DNA of 35,354 nucleotides from Welwitschia mirabilis (GCA_051453625.1 JBOZIK010000001.1:119986099-120021452); one strand, 5' to 3'; counted from the first letter of the stretch, positions 10,297 through 21,790 are shown. Notes: a model not told the origin generated them from the letters alone. Numbers and translations are program-made.

Positions 10297-11384
10297 CATG
10301 GTCTTAAGGACTCTTCCTTCAGTCCTTCTTCACTCTATCACTTCCTCTTGTAAAGTGGAACATAAACCATGTAATATGAGTGTGCCCTTTCCTTACTATG
10401 GGCTACACATTAAACCAGCTTCTTTGCATTGAATCTATAGTCATGCCTCTCACATAGGCATCTTAAAACATATAAGTGTACCCTTTCTTTACTTTGGGCT
10501 ACACATAAAAAATATCTTAATCACTTCACTTCCTTGTTCAGCAATCTGTAAAGTTACATTCATGCCTCTCATATGGGCATCTTAAAATATCTCAATCACT
10601 TCACTGCCTCATTCGGTGATCTATGAAGTCCACTGCCTCATTTGACGATCTGTGGTTCTTATATAATGTTTAACTTCACTGCCTCATTCAGTGATCTATG
10701 AAGCCCACTATCTCATTCGGTGATCTTTGATTTTTTGAATACTCTTGTCCTATGCCTGTACCTCTTACATGTTTCTTTGCCTTGCTCATCTGCAATTGCC
10801 TATNNNNNNNNNNNNNNNNNNNNNNNNNNNNNNNNNNNNNNNNNNNNNNNNNNNNNNNNNNNNNNNNNNNTTCCAAACATGGTCATAAGGACTCTTTCTT
10901 CAATCCTTATTCACTCTACCACTTCCTCTTGTAAAGTGGAACATAAACCATGTAATATGAGTGTGCCCTTTCCTTGCTTTGGACTACACATTAAACCAGC
11001 TTCTTTGCGTTGAATCTACAATCATTCCTCTCACATAGGCATCTTAAAACATATAAGTGTACCCTTTTTTTACTTTGGGCTACACATAAAAAATATCTTA
11101 ATCACTTCACTGCCTTGTTTAGCGATCTGTGAAGTTACATTCATGCCTCTCACATGGGCATCTTAAAATATCTTGATCACTTCACTGCCTCATTCGGTGA
11201 TCTATGAAGCCCACTGCCTCATTTGACGATCAGTGGTTCTTATATAATATTTAACTTCACTGCCTCATTTAGTGATCTATGAAGCCCACTGTCTCATTTG
11301 GTGATCTTTGATTTTTTGATTACTCTTGTCCTATACCTGCATCTCTTACACATTTCTTTGCCTTGCTCATCTGCAATTGCCTAT
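10297..11384. repeat. Internal repeat copies flanking a 67-N gap (10804-10870)
   Basis: 10297-10803 and 10871-11384 align from TTCCAAACATGG to CTGCAATTGCCTAT with a modest number of base changes. The first copy ends exactly at the gap and the second starts exactly after it. This fits two overlapping contigs of different alleles or copies. A true tandem duplication cannot be excluded. Confidence 0.8.
10515..10733. repeat. Degenerate 27-bp-type internal repeats
   Basis: Five variants of CACTGCCTCATTCGGTGATC occur here, followed by (T)ATGAAG or a variant. They recur at about 11105-11312 in the second internal copy. Longer words also repeat within each copy: GCCTCTCACATAGGCATCTT near 10445 and 10565, and CCTTTC-TTACT--GGGCTACACAT near 10388 and 10480. 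The internal region therefore seems built from nested repeats rather than genes. Confidence 0.75.
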
Positions 11385-11630
11385 GCTTAGACCTTGAGCT
11401 CCCGTCGCTCTATTGGGTTTTCCATCCTGCAAAGCCACTCTATGTTCTTCAGCTCCTTGCCAGCTACTCATCAGGTCATTGCTTGCAGGATCTGCCTCCT
11501 CCTGCAAATGCGATCTCCTCTGTGCTACTCGTCCTTATACCTCTGCTGCCATACTTGTAGATCTCTTGATCTCTTTTGTTTCTCTCCCTTATGTATTTCT
11601 CTTAATCATCCAACCAATAAATCGAACCTC
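11385..11630. other. Leader region of the compact element
   Basis: Less AT-rich than its surroundings. Read on the minus strand it follows the primer-binding site, where gag would start in a full element. I see no sustained frame on that strand. The + strand frames of 65-93 residues run against the element's direction and match nothing known. Confidence 0.5.
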
Positions 11631-11642
11631 GCTCTGATACCA
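11631..11642 (-). promoter_or_regulatory. Primer-binding site for initiator tRNA-Met
   Basis: The minus strand reads TGGTATCAGAGC, a perfect complement to the 3' end of plant initiator tRNA-Met. It continues GAGGTTCGA, which nearly fits the tRNA T-arm. It is separated from the 5' LTR end by two bases. Confidence 0.9.
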
Positions 11643-11644
11643 AA

Positions 11645-12006
11645 TGTTAAAAATAAAAGAGCTAAAACTAAATAGAAAAATGAGTTATGTAAAAGGAGTC
11701 ATGCGAAGGAAGTCCTGCAAAGGGAGTCCCGTAAAGGAAGTCTAGTTTTATTTGATGTAACTAGAGAACCTTTTATAAGCATACAAAGAAAATAACAGTT
11801 TTTCTTCTTTTTGTAATAGACCCATTAACTCCACTAACTTAATAACCATTTCTTTTATTTCAGTAACTAACCCACTAACTCTATTAACTTAATAACTGTT
11901 TTCTTTCTTTTCTATAACTGACTCACTAGCTCTACTAACTCAATAACTTGTTTCTATTTTCATACTAACATTAAATTGTTGGCATTACTCAAAGAAAATT
12001 CCAGCA
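11645..12006 (-). repeat. 5' LTR of the compact element
   Basis: It runs from TGTTAAAAATAAAAGAGC to TTCCAGCA on the + strand, and aligns along its whole length with 9800-10161, including the 51-base units. On the element's strand a TATA box (CTTATAAAAGG, TATAAAA at 11777-11771) is followed closely by AAATAAAA, fitting U3-R-U5 order with transcription running left. Confidence 0.88.
11771..11777 (-). promoter_or_regulatory. LTR TATA box
   Basis: TATAAAA on the minus strand, in the context GCTTATAAAAGG; the other LTR has the same motif at 9932-9926. It sits about 125 bases from the primer-site end of the LTR. Confidence 0.7.
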
Positions 12007-12609
12007 ATCCAAACATCATGCTTTTGCATGGTCTCAAGCTCAATTCTAGTTATGGTCTTATCTAGATTCAGCTATATGTTTCATTTAATTTCCTATNNNN
12101 NNNNNNNNNNNNNNNNNNNNNNNNNNNNNNNNNNNNNNNNNNNNNNNNNNNNNNNNNNNNNNNNNNNNNNNNNNNNNNNNNNNNNNNNNNNNNNNNNNNN
12201 NNNNNNNNNNNNNNNNNNNNNNNNNNNNNNNNNNNNNNNNNNNNNNNNNNNNNNNNNNNNNNNNNNNNNNNNNNNNNNNNNNNNNNNNNNNNNNNNNNNN
12301 NNNNNNNNNNNNNNNNNNNNNNNNNNNNNNNNNNNNNNNNNNNNNNNNNNNNNNNNNNNNNNNNNNNNNNNNNNNNNNNNNNNNNNNNNNNNNNNNNNNN
12401 NNNNNNACTGTTTTCTTTCTTTTCTGTAACTGACCCACTAGCTTTACTAACTCAATAACTTTTTTCTATTTTTACACTAACATTAAATTGTTGGCATTAC
12501 CTAAAGAAAATTCTAGCAATCCAAACATCATGCTTTTGCATGGTCTCAAGCTCAATTCTAGTTACAGTCTTATCTAGATTTAGCTATATGTTTCATTTAA
12601 TTTCCTATT
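11891..12609. repeat. 310-N gap (12097-12406) with overlapping flanks
   Basis: About 205 bases ending at 12096 (LTR end plus right flank) recur after the gap at 12407-12609, with the same start (ACTGTTTTCTTTC) and end (TTTCCTAT). The second copy repeats part of the LTR and also unique flanking DNA, so it is best read as an unmerged contig overlap rather than a second insertion. Confidence 0.8.
12007..12011. repeat. Target-site duplication, right copy (ATCCA)
   Basis: ATCCA directly follows the CA end of the right LTR and matches the five bases before the left LTR. Confidence 0.85.
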
Positions 12610-14356
12610 CCCTCTACTGTTTCAGGAATATACATCTTAGTTTGACTAAATTTTATTACTTTGTGTGGAAGCTAAATGCTTGAATTCTTTACAAGGGCAT
12701 CAAAAGATAAACATTTATGAAATAGATTTAGTTTTGTTTAGTTAAAAAGTTTTCTAATATGAAGTTTGAGATAAAATAAATCAATTCAAATAATAGTTTT
12801 GAGTTGTGGACATTTGAAGCTTAAAAATATCTTGTTGTATAATGGCTATCACAAAGTATTATTTAGGGTTTTATGCTATGTGTTTAGAGTGAAACCTTGA
12901 TGGTCTTATCACATAAATTGTTTTTGTCTTGTCTTCGCAAACTATTATTTATGGTTTTATTTAAAAGTAACACTTAGTTCATAACTAGAGCATAAGACAA
13001 AATCATAAGAATATAATATTTTTGGTTTCAGTAACTTAATTTAAAAACATTCTTAAATAATGTAAATGATACATTTGAGAGGTTTCAATAAATTAAAACT
13101 ACAGTACTAGGCTCGATTCATGAGTTTGGGAAATGATTAAACAATAGCAAAAGAGGAAAAGAGAAAATTCAAATAAGGGTTTTGACATTTTCAAAATATT
13201 TCAAAACTTATTTGTNNNNNNNNNNNNNNNNNNNNNNNNNNNNNNNNNNNNNNNNNNNNNNNNNNNNNNNNNNNNNTATAGGATATGCATTAATGAGATG
13301 CAAAGGCCTAATTATTACATCATACATAGGAAATTAGGCTTTACTAAAAATCACGTTTTTTGGAAGTTTGTAGTATAATACATAAAACAAAAGAAATGCT
13401 AAAATACATGATAGTTTACATCTTTTTAACACCATCTTATAAGAATAATATTTTAAAATGTGATGGCTATCAAATGAATAAATGAATTTAGGATAATTTC
13501 AAACCATTGGAAAAATGTTCAATACTTATTACATTCTTGACTTATTTTCTTGAAGTTTCTAACTTTTGAATATAAATTTTGACAATGTTTCTTTTATCAT
13601 GAGCTTCTACAAAACATTGAAAGAGTAACAAAAAAGTGGACTAATCTTTTCCTAGATGCAATTGCACATAATTTAGCTCTTGTAGCATCACTTAATTGAT
13701 CAATAATGGGTCATGAGGTTTATGAATCAATCAATTTTTCTAGAAAACCTTCTTGTTAATCATAAAAAATGGTCATCCAAAATTTTCTAAATATAATTGT
13801 GATTATTAAGAAAAGCAAAAATGAGATAGATATACTAAATAAACATTGATTGGGCATTGCAATAAGTTTTAAGGATAAGTAATCACACATATTAGTAAGG
13901 GAGATACCTAATCAGGAGTAATATTAACAATGATATTAGAAAAGTACACATGTAGAAGCCACTTTAAAATAATAAAATTCAAGGCAATGTTACGTAACAT
14001 TGAGAAAAAAATGCTATAAGTAATTTCATAAGATTGCTAAGCCACTCACACAAATTCTACGAGAGTTTTACATCAAATAAAATACTAAGGAATAAGAAGT
14101 TTTTAAAATTGTAGGAACTACAAGACTATCAATCATTCGTAAACGATTGAAAATTAACATAAATAATGAAATACAAGGTTATCAAAAAGGATCTTTTATG
14201 TATTAATCAAAATAAAAATGGGGAAGGGTACATTATATCTTTACAAAATTGATGTCGAGCTCATGTTACTTTGTTTTAAATTATATGTAAAAGCATATTT
14301 ACATTCATTCATTATCTCATTTTTCTAAGCTTCCTTATCAGATCTACAATGGTACA
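12610..14356. other. AT-rich intergenic DNA, including a 61-N gap (13216-13276)
   Basis: No gene, LTR or element protein recognised on either strand. Frames are short and interrupted throughout. The gap at 13216-13276 has no duplicated flanks. Confidence 0.6.
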
Positions 14357-14911
14357 NNNNNNNNNNNNNNNNNNNNNNNNNNNNNNNNNNNNNNNNNNNN
14401 NNNNNNNNNNNNNNNNNNNNNNNNNNNNNNNNNNNNNNNNNNNNNNNNNNNNNNNNNNNNNNNNNNNNNNNNNNNNNNNNNNNNNNNNNNNNNNNNNNNN
14501 NNNNNNNNNNNNNNNNNNNNNNNNNNNNNNNNNNNNNNNNNNNNNNNNNNNNNNNNNNNNNNNNNNNNNNNNNNNNNNNNNNNNNNNNNNNNNNNNNNNN
14601 NNNNNNNNNNNNNNNNNNNNNNNNNNNNNNNNNNNNNNNNNNNNNNNNNNNNNNNNNNNNNNNNNNNNNNNNNNNNNNNNNNNNNNNNNNNNNNNNNNNN
14701 NNNNNNNNNNNNNNNNNNNNNNNNNNNNNNNNNNNNNNNNNNNNNNNNNNNNNNNNNNNNNNNNNNNNNNNNNNNNNNNNNNNNNNNNNNNNNNNNNNNN
14801 NNNNNNNNNNNNNNNNNNNNNNNNNNNNNNNNNNNNNNNNNNNNNAAGCATATTTACATTCATTCATTATCTCATTTTTCTAAGCCTCCTTATCAGATCT
14901 ACAATGGTACA
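14286..14911. repeat. 489-N gap (14357-14845) with overlapping flanks
   Basis: About 67 bases before the gap, from AAGCATATTTACATTC to ACAATGGTACA, are repeated right after it with one change (CTTCC versus CCTCC). This is a probable contig overlap. Long apparent frames across this gap are only N. Confidence 0.85.
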
Positions 14912-17484
14912 TAGAGTCATTCTAGAAGAGACAAATAGGAGAAAAAGGTGAGAGAAGTTTTAGTAATTGAGAATTTTCTATATGTTTCTTCCCCTACAAA
15001 GAAGTTCATGAATTATTTACCAACTCCAATAAACAAATGTGTAAATATTTGTTTATTTTATCTTATTTTCAATAATAATAGTTTAAAGATTCCATAAATG
15101 AAAATAAAAAATAGGGGAAGAATATGTATAGTAGACGTGAAGCAACCAAAAGATAACTTTAATAAGAGGAACTCTAGAAACTATTGAGTCACATGAAAGT
15201 TTCTATAATAATTGAATCATATTTTGTAAGAATCATTTAATATTGTTATAGTAATACACTTAGAGAAGAGAATGAAATTCTCAAATACAAATTCAAAAAC
15301 AAAGTGCCTAATAAATCATTATTACAATGTTGTAGTTTTTAAACCTTGTATCTAATTTGGCGATTAAAGAAAGTCAAGTAACTTTAAGGGGAATGCTGAA
15401 CTTGAAGCTTTTACCCAACATACATTTCATTTATGAGAATAGTCACCATGATTACTTAAATAAATAATTTTTAATCATGCTTGAGGCCTCATAATTTACA
15501 AATCAGGTCACCCAAATATTCAAATCCATAATCTCCTTAGTAAGGGATAAATATTTTACTACTTAGACTTACATCCCATTGGCATTTTAAAATTACTTCA
15601 TGTTGCATACATGTTAAAAGAACAAACTAAAAGAAATAAAATAGTTCTTAAATGACATAAATAATGTCTCCAAGTTGAACCTTCATTCATAACACTTCGT
15701 TTATGATAAAAATGGCTATAAAATGACTTAAGGAAACTACACATTAATGCTCACATTATAGAGATCAAAGTATGAATTATATAAATATATTAGGATTATG
15801 TACAAAGCATTGTTTAAGTAGAAAATCATTCTATATAGCCTATTAGCAAAAAGGAAGAAAGGGATAATGTAAAATTAAAAATTAAATACACATAAATAGG
15901 AAGTAAAATATAAATGTAATAACATATGCATCTCATACAACATCAACATTTCAAAAACTTTTTAAGCTCATACAATATTTCTAAATTTACCAAAATCATA
16001 AGATTATCATAATTTATATTAAGTAGATTCACTCTCATATATTTTCTACTTATGCCACAAAATAGATCATCCCAAGCAACTTCAAAATATGTAGACTTAG
16101 TGGTAAACAATAAAGCATATATAGATAGATTATTTGTGTCTTATAGGTTTAATGCTTATTCAACTAAACTTTAGACATGAAATTAGGTAAATAATCTTTA
16201 AGCATTGTAATACTCGATCATAAAAGCTTATGCTCGTTACAAAATTTTATACTCACCATCGACATTAAACTAAAACTAAAGGATGTTATATGGACAAGAA
16301 TGAATATGACTCAAATTGAACAATCAAAATAAAACTTTAAGTCATATCAACAAATATTGTGGACTGAGAAAGGTTAAACTATATGAGAATTGAATTGCTT
16401 TGAAATACATCCATCACATTGCTATAAGGATTTTGATGTTCATTTACACAAGCCCCTTCGATAATAAGAGAAAAGACTAAATAATATCAATATCATTGTT
16501 CTCACTACTATTATACCAAAAAGAACTTTACATTAGACCTTGATAGACATTATTAGAATTTATTATTATCTTAAATGAATATACTTCATTAAATGACTTC
16601 CTTTTAAATCAAAATTGGGAGTATCTAGTATGTATCTCCAAATACACCTCTAAGGATAAGTAAGGGTGCATTTAAATAAACAACTTATAAATAGAACTCT
16701 TTTAAAAAGTTCTACGGGTAAGACCTATCTCATGTTTCAAACTAAATATTTAAGATTTCCACTTAGGTACCTTTGTTTTTGGGTCTTTACAACATCGATA
16801 ATTAAAAAAGTCCTAGTAAAACTTTTATTCATTTTTATAATTTGTTAAATAAAATTAATCTGTTTACTACTCATTTGTCATAACTATAGTAATAACTTTC
16901 AATATTAAATGGTTACATGAGTACAATGTTGACATCTCACATTATAATATAGTTTACACTATTAATGTACTTCATTATGATAAAACATATATAAACTTTT
17001 AAATTTCAGTCTTCACTATTAAACTTGTCAATAATTCCCTTAAAGAGTACCATACTGTGATGAAAATTTAATTAAGAAACTAAGATATTAAATATTATAA
17101 AAGACTCTTAAAAGAGTAAATGAAATCTATGGTGATAAAACCATATCAATATCCAAAGTCAGTAGTAAAGCAATATCAATTACATTATCTAAATATTCTT
17201 CAAAATATCAAATTGAAGAATAGTATAAGAAAGATGATACATCTAGATTCTAAATGAGACTAAACTCTATATTATACTTTAATAACATGTTAAACTCTAA
17301 CTATAAATACAGAAGGAGAATGTTTATTTTAAAAAAAAACAATTTTAAAGGAGAGTTAAACTTTAGAATATACCATAAAACTAGACTTAATGATTTAGAC
17401 AATAAAGGAGACAAAATAATCTCATAGATCCTTTTATGAAGTTATGGGTGCAAACTTTATCATGTAGATAAGAAGATAGAAATA
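14912..17484. other. AT-rich intergenic DNA, nothing recognised
   Basis: No coding domain, RNA gene or defined repeat seen. The longest frame (16666-16848, 60 residues) has no family resemblance. Confidence 0.6.
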
Positions 17485-17724
17485 TCCATTACAAAGCTAG
17501 CAGCTACTTAACATAACTATGTTTAACAAGTAAAACATAATTAACTATTAAATGAGATTTTAACCATTAGGTGATTCAAAGTAACCATCGATGATCTTTA
17601 AAAATCCATTATAAAGCTAGAACTAATTGGAATAACTATATCTCATAAATAAAACATCATTATCCAATGGTTGAGATTTTAACCATCATAATAATTCAAA
17701 GGCACCATCAATGAGCTCTATGAA
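17485..17724. repeat. Two 120-bp tandem repeat units
   Basis: Units start at 17485 and 17605, each opening TCCATTA(C/T)AAAGCTAG. They share GAGATTTTAACCAT and ATTCAAAG-(T/C)ACCATC(G/A)ATGA in register. By eye they agree at roughly three quarters of positions, so the duplication is old. No gap lies nearby. Confidence 0.7.
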
Positions 17725-17949
17725 GAAAATGTAAAATTGACTATGCAATTGCTAGCATTATGTGCTACATGAGTTTGACTAAAAGTCTTTGGCTTTTGAA
17801 TTCTATGTCATTCAAACATAACTCTACTTACCTTATCATTAATAATCCTTTGAAATGACTATCAAAATATGAAAATAGTAACCAAGAAAGAAACCAACTA
17901 TGTTGCTTACAAAGTAACAACTTTGGATTTTGTGTTAGAAAAAGTGAAG

Positions 17950-18317
17950 CCATATTTTTTTTTCCTTAAGTGTAACAATATGTTTTAATGTTGATCCCCC
18001 TTTTTGTAATGTTGTAAAAGGAGGTTATGTTTTAACTCCTTGAGGTATTTGATTGGGGAAAAAGATGAAAAGGGGAGGAACTCTATAGAACTTTCTAGAT
18101 TAACTTGGCTTGAAACCCTAAACCTATTTCAAAGTTGTAGAGGGGTTTTTTTGGTATAGATTTCTTTTGGTCCCTAAATAAGATTAAGAGCTTACCATGG
18201 TTTTTCCCTACATGATGATTTTCCACATTAAATCTTGTGTGCTATTCTGTTGCTTGTTGTTTTCATTTATAAGGTTAGTTTTCATAATAATTGTTATCAA
18301 ATCATTGGTTTAAGGTC
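17950..18317 (+). repeat. Possible 5' LTR and primer site of the Tork-like element
   Basis: The stretch GAAACCCTAAACC (18111), TTTTCCACATTAAATCTTGTG (about 18219) and a T-rich tail resembles the U5 end of plant copia LTRs. TGGTTTAAGGTC at 18306-18317 agrees at 8 of 12 bases with the tRNA-Met primer site. The left end is not defined and there is no partner LTR to compare. Confidence 0.3.
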
Positions 18318-18354
18318 TTAGATATTTTCTTGATATTTTTTAGTAAAGCTTGTA

Positions 18355-18540
18355 AATGGAGCAAGCAAACCAAGTAAAGTAAGAAAATGAGTCACTATAC
18401 TTGGGGTTGTGGAACGAGCATAGGCAGCAAGTAAAGCAAGTAGAGTAAACAAGAAAATGAGTTTTACTATACTTGTAGCTATAAAGTGAGCCTAGCGAGA
18501 AAAGTTGAGTGAAGTTCGCAAGTGAAGTGAGAAAATAGAA
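18355..18540. repeat. Degenerate tandem repeats in the copia leader
   Basis: Two to three irregular units of about 65-70 bases share AAGTAAAG, AAGAAAATGAGT and ACTATACTTG (18371-18410 and 18430-18475, with a weaker third copy to 18540). They lie between the possible primer site and gag. Confidence 0.5.
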
Positions 18541-18699
18541 TTAAGTAAAGAAAGGCATAATTTTCCAATTATGTCCACATACTTCATATCATTTGCACAA
18601 TATTCAATATCTAACACCCATATGATCCATATTGTATAGCATCCAACATCCATATGTTTTCAATAGTTTTATATAAATCACATCTTATTTTTAACTTTC

Positions 18700-19350
18700 A
18701 GAAATGGAATGCCTATTGATGATAAATAAGCTAGTGGAAGTTAAAAATTAGGGAAACTAAAAAATCTAGATGGAGGATATTCTTTACTTAAAGGATTATG
18801 ACATTGCTCTAAAATCAGAGAATGAAGTAAAGGTAGCTTCTAGATCGTCAAAAGCTAATTGGCTAAAGAAATACCTTAATGAAGAATGAAAAAAGCTCAA
18901 TTGAAAATCTCTTAACATAATGCATCCATGTCTTGACAGCGATATACTTAGAACATAGAATGAAAACATCAAAGCATATATACCATGCAAAATACTAAAT
19001 AAAAGTTATGACTAGCCCAGTAGAATGAATAAATATTATATGATTAATAGGATTTCTAAAATTACAATAAAATAAGAAATTCTTTACAAAGTCATTTGAA
19101 TAAAATGAATGGCTTATTTACTCATATCGATGATTTGGATATAATGTGTAAAGAAAATATTTGAGTTGAAACTATTTTAAGTTTCTTACTAGATTAATTG
19201 AAAATAACTTAGACTATCTTGAATAAAACTTTTAAATATTTACCATCTCTCAATATTGTCATTTGAAAATTGTTGAATGCTAATAAGAAGAAAATTAGAA
19301 ATGCATCTAGTGAATTGTTGGTTGTTAGAAATGTTCATTCACATTAAAGG
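18700..19350 (+). pseudogene. Copia gag remnant
   Basis: With several stops and frame changes the + strand reads EMECLLMINKLVEV, then SRSSKANWLKKYLNEE, CLDSDILRT and NGLFTHIDDLDIMC. This follows the order of the copia gag. It is far too broken to be translated. Identification rests on order and position ahead of the protease. Confidence 0.55.
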
Positions 19351-19529
19351 AAAGATAATGTACCAATAGCAGAGGTAAATTTGTTAGAAGAAGTAAAGTC
19401 ATTTGCTAGTATTATAAAAAAAGAACCATTTATGCAATGGTTGCTATACCTCAAACAATAAAAAAAGGTAAGAGACTTAGAAACAACAAATAAGAATAAG
19501 CAGAATTCAATGGTGATGTTTCAGTCATT

Positions 19530-20480
19530 CTGATTGTTAGAGATGGAGATGCCAATGTCTTTACATTCTTTACTCTTAATGTATGAATTCTAGATTTAGG
19601 AGATTCTTTTCATGTTTTGCCACATAGAGAACATTCTTCCAATTATGGATCCATTTCTAGAAGAAAAGTCTTCTTGTGAGATGATAGATCATGTGCTATT
19701 GAAGGATTGGTGTTGTCATTATAAAATAATGTATAAATAGAATGTGATGTTAAGAAGTGTTTATCATATTTCTTGTATTGCAAAGAATTTGATCTCTTCT
19801 AGATAGGTGGATGATTTGAGATGTAGAATTATACATGTTGATGAAAGCTGGAAAGTCAGCAAAGGGTAATGACATTGATGTATGAAAAGAAGGGAGGGAT
19901 GTTGTATACATTGAGAGCATGCTCAGTTGAAAGTTGTATTGTTGTTGTTCACATTTTTTAATATGATGTTTCTTTTTAACATCACAAACTTGGTCATCTT
20001 AGCGAAACCAAAATAAAGGTACTAATTTCTAATAACTTGTTGTCCAAGTTTTTAATCTTTCTCTAGATTTCTATCATGATTGTGTTGTTAGTGAAAATAA
20101 GTATGTTACTTTTAAGAAATTTGTTTTGAATAAGGAGATAAGAAAGATTGATATTATTTATTCCAATGTTATTAGTCTAATGTATATTATGTCTTTAAGT
20201 GGTGCATCATATTTTATTACATCCATTGATAAATTTAGTAGAAAGACATGGATTTATTTTATGCATTCCAAAAGTCATGCTCTAGAAAAGTTTAAGGAGT
20301 TAAAGGCTAGAGTAGAAAATGAGTCTGGCTATAAAATAAAGCATCTAATTGCTGATAATGGGGTTCAATACACATTTCATGAGATTTTTGAATTTTGTAA
20401 GTAGGATGAAATTATACATACCAAAACACCACTATAAGTTCCTTAAAATAAATGTGTTGTAGAAAGATATAACTATATAG
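19530..20480 (+). pseudogene. Copia protease and integrase remnant
   Basis: ILDLGDSFHVLPHREHSSNY (about 19587) matches the copia protease region, with the catalytic Asp in place. MYEKKGGMLYTLRACSVES and HHKLGHLSETKIKVL correspond to GAG-pre-integrase. The integrase core is best seen at 20126-20404: DIIYSNVISLM, GASYFITSIDKFSRKTWIYF and HLIADNGVQYTFHEI, then VVERYN near 20458. The first catalytic Asp is replaced by Asn (YSNV for YSDV); the second Asp and the Glu remain. Stops are frequent outside 20126-20404. Confidence 0.8.
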
Positions 20481-21059
20481 TTCTTGATAGAAGCAAATCC
20501 ATGCTTGTTTAATCCATTAGGCCTAAATCATCTTGGGTGAAAGCTATTAAAGCAACTACTTATTTGATCATTGTTCTCCTCATTCAACCTTTGATGGTGA
20601 TATTTCAAAATATTTCTAAAGTGGGAGTTCTCTTTCTTTTTCTTACCTATATGTTTTTGGATATTGGATGTATGTTCATTACAGGGTATAGGAAAACTAG
20701 AAAAATGTGATAGGAAATGTGTTCTTCTTGTCCATGGGGAGAGAATTTTGGATACAAGCTTTGAGATCCTATGGCACAAAGGATTGTTAGATCACTTGAT
20801 GCTGAATTCAGAGAAGACATGATATTTTAAATTTTACAATAGAGAATTCAAAAAGAAAGATTGAATATATTAATGATGACAGGAATTATGATACACATAG
20901 TGAAAATGTTTAGCCTAATCTAGACGAGGCTGAAGAAGAAAGCTTAATTTTTGAATATGAGTCTAATGATGATGATAATCAAACTCTAACATTAGGTTCA
21001 GAGATCCACTAGAGCTACTAAGACAACTTAAAGGTATTTTCTATCTTTACATTATGTGT
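20481..21059 (+). pseudogene. Copia integrase C-terminal and linker remnant
   Basis: Broken frames give AWVKAIKATTYLI, then LYVFGYWMYVHYRV and FFLSMGREFW, in the order of the post-integrase linker of copia elements (W-EA--TA-YL-N, L-VFGC-AY-H, C-FLGY). An acidic stretch (NLDEAEEESLIFEYESNDDD) follows at about 20915-20985. Confidence 0.6.
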
Positions 21060-21790
21060 TATTTATAGATATGAAAGATCTTGAATCTTTTGAAGAAGCT
21101 ATTTATTCTTCTAAATCTCATAAATGAAAAGCTGTCATGGAGAAAGAAATGAAATCCTTAGAATAAAATCACACTTGGAATCTAGTTTCCTTATCTAAAG
21201 GATAAAGGCCTTTAAAATCCATGTGGGGTATGTCATAAAACAAGATGTTGTTGATGGACAATACTATAAGGTATGGTTGGTGGTGAAATGGTACAGCTAA
21301 AAACCAAATATTGCTTTTACAGAAATCTTTTCATCCATTATGAAGCAATACATTTATTTGAATTTTTCTTGACATGTTTGCTTATTTGGATTTGGAATTC
21401 GAGCAGTTGAACACTAAAAAAAGAAGAAATTTATATGCATGTACTAGAGGGCTTGGAAGTGGAAAATAAAAATATAGTTTGTAGGTGGAGGGGAGTCTCT
21501 TTATGGCTTGAAACAAGCACCTTGTCAATGGTACAAGAAGTTTGATGCTTTTATGTAGAAATAGGGGTACTTTAATTGTGATTAAGATCATTGTGTGTAC
21601 CTTTACATAAGTAATGTAGGGATGATTATCATATTATGTTATATGTTGATGACATGTTAATTCTTGAAAATGATACTAAAGAAATCAAAAGACTAAAGCA
21701 TGAAATATTAAAGATATTTTTCACTAAAGTTCTTAAACTACAAAAAAAATCCTTAGAATGATTATTACCAGAGATAGATCATGTCATATA
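21060..21790 (+). pseudogene. Copia reverse transcriptase remnant (first copy)
   Basis: SFEEAIYSSKSHK, then MEKEMKSLE*NHTWNLVSLS, LYGLKQAPCQWYKKFDA and the catalytic YVDDML near 21643 follow the copia RT order. Frameshifts break it, for example an extra G run near 21488 and an extra T near 21553 that the second copy lacks. The second copy (22397-22760) holds the same blocks. Confidence 0.8.

Larger units (their letters stand above)
9800..12006 (-). mobile_element. Compact non-autonomous LTR retrotransposon (TRIM/SMART-like)
   Basis: Two 362-bp direct LTRs (9800-10161 and 11645-12006) end in TG..CA and are bracketed by the 5-bp duplication ATCCA. A primer-binding site for initiator tRNA-Met lies just inside the right LTR and a polypurine tract just inside the left one, both read on the minus strand. 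This places the 5' LTR on the right. The internal part encodes no gag or pol that I can recognise. As assembled it is 1483 bases, but 10297-10803 and 10871-11384 are copies flanking a 67-N gap. If that is a contig overlap, the true internal part is about 0.9 kb and the element about 1.6 kb. It must have used enzymes of another element. By eye the LTRs differ at roughly 10-12 percent of sites, so the insertion is old. Confidence 0.88.

Noticed and set aside
11363-11675. Overlapping + strand frames of 65-93 codons in the compact element
   Set aside because: They run against the element's transcription and have no domain, and the three frames overlap each other; the local lower AT content explains them.
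12028-12438. Frames of 117-133 codons around 12097-12406
   Set aside because: Translated N plus short tails from the overlap flanks.
12407-12609. Apparent third LTR copy of the compact element
   Set aside because: It also repeats the unique right flank and begins at a gap, so it is an assembly overlap rather than another LTR.
14312-14951. Frames of 180-200 codons across 14357-14845
   Set aside because: They consist almost entirely of N; only a few real residues lie at the ends.
16781-16791. Minus-strand TGTAAAGACCC, like the start of some gypsy LTRs
   Set aside because: No polypurine tract precedes it and no partner repeat is present in the window.
21382-21591. Minus-strand frame of 69 codons
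   Set aside because: Shadow of the copia reverse transcriptase on the + strand.
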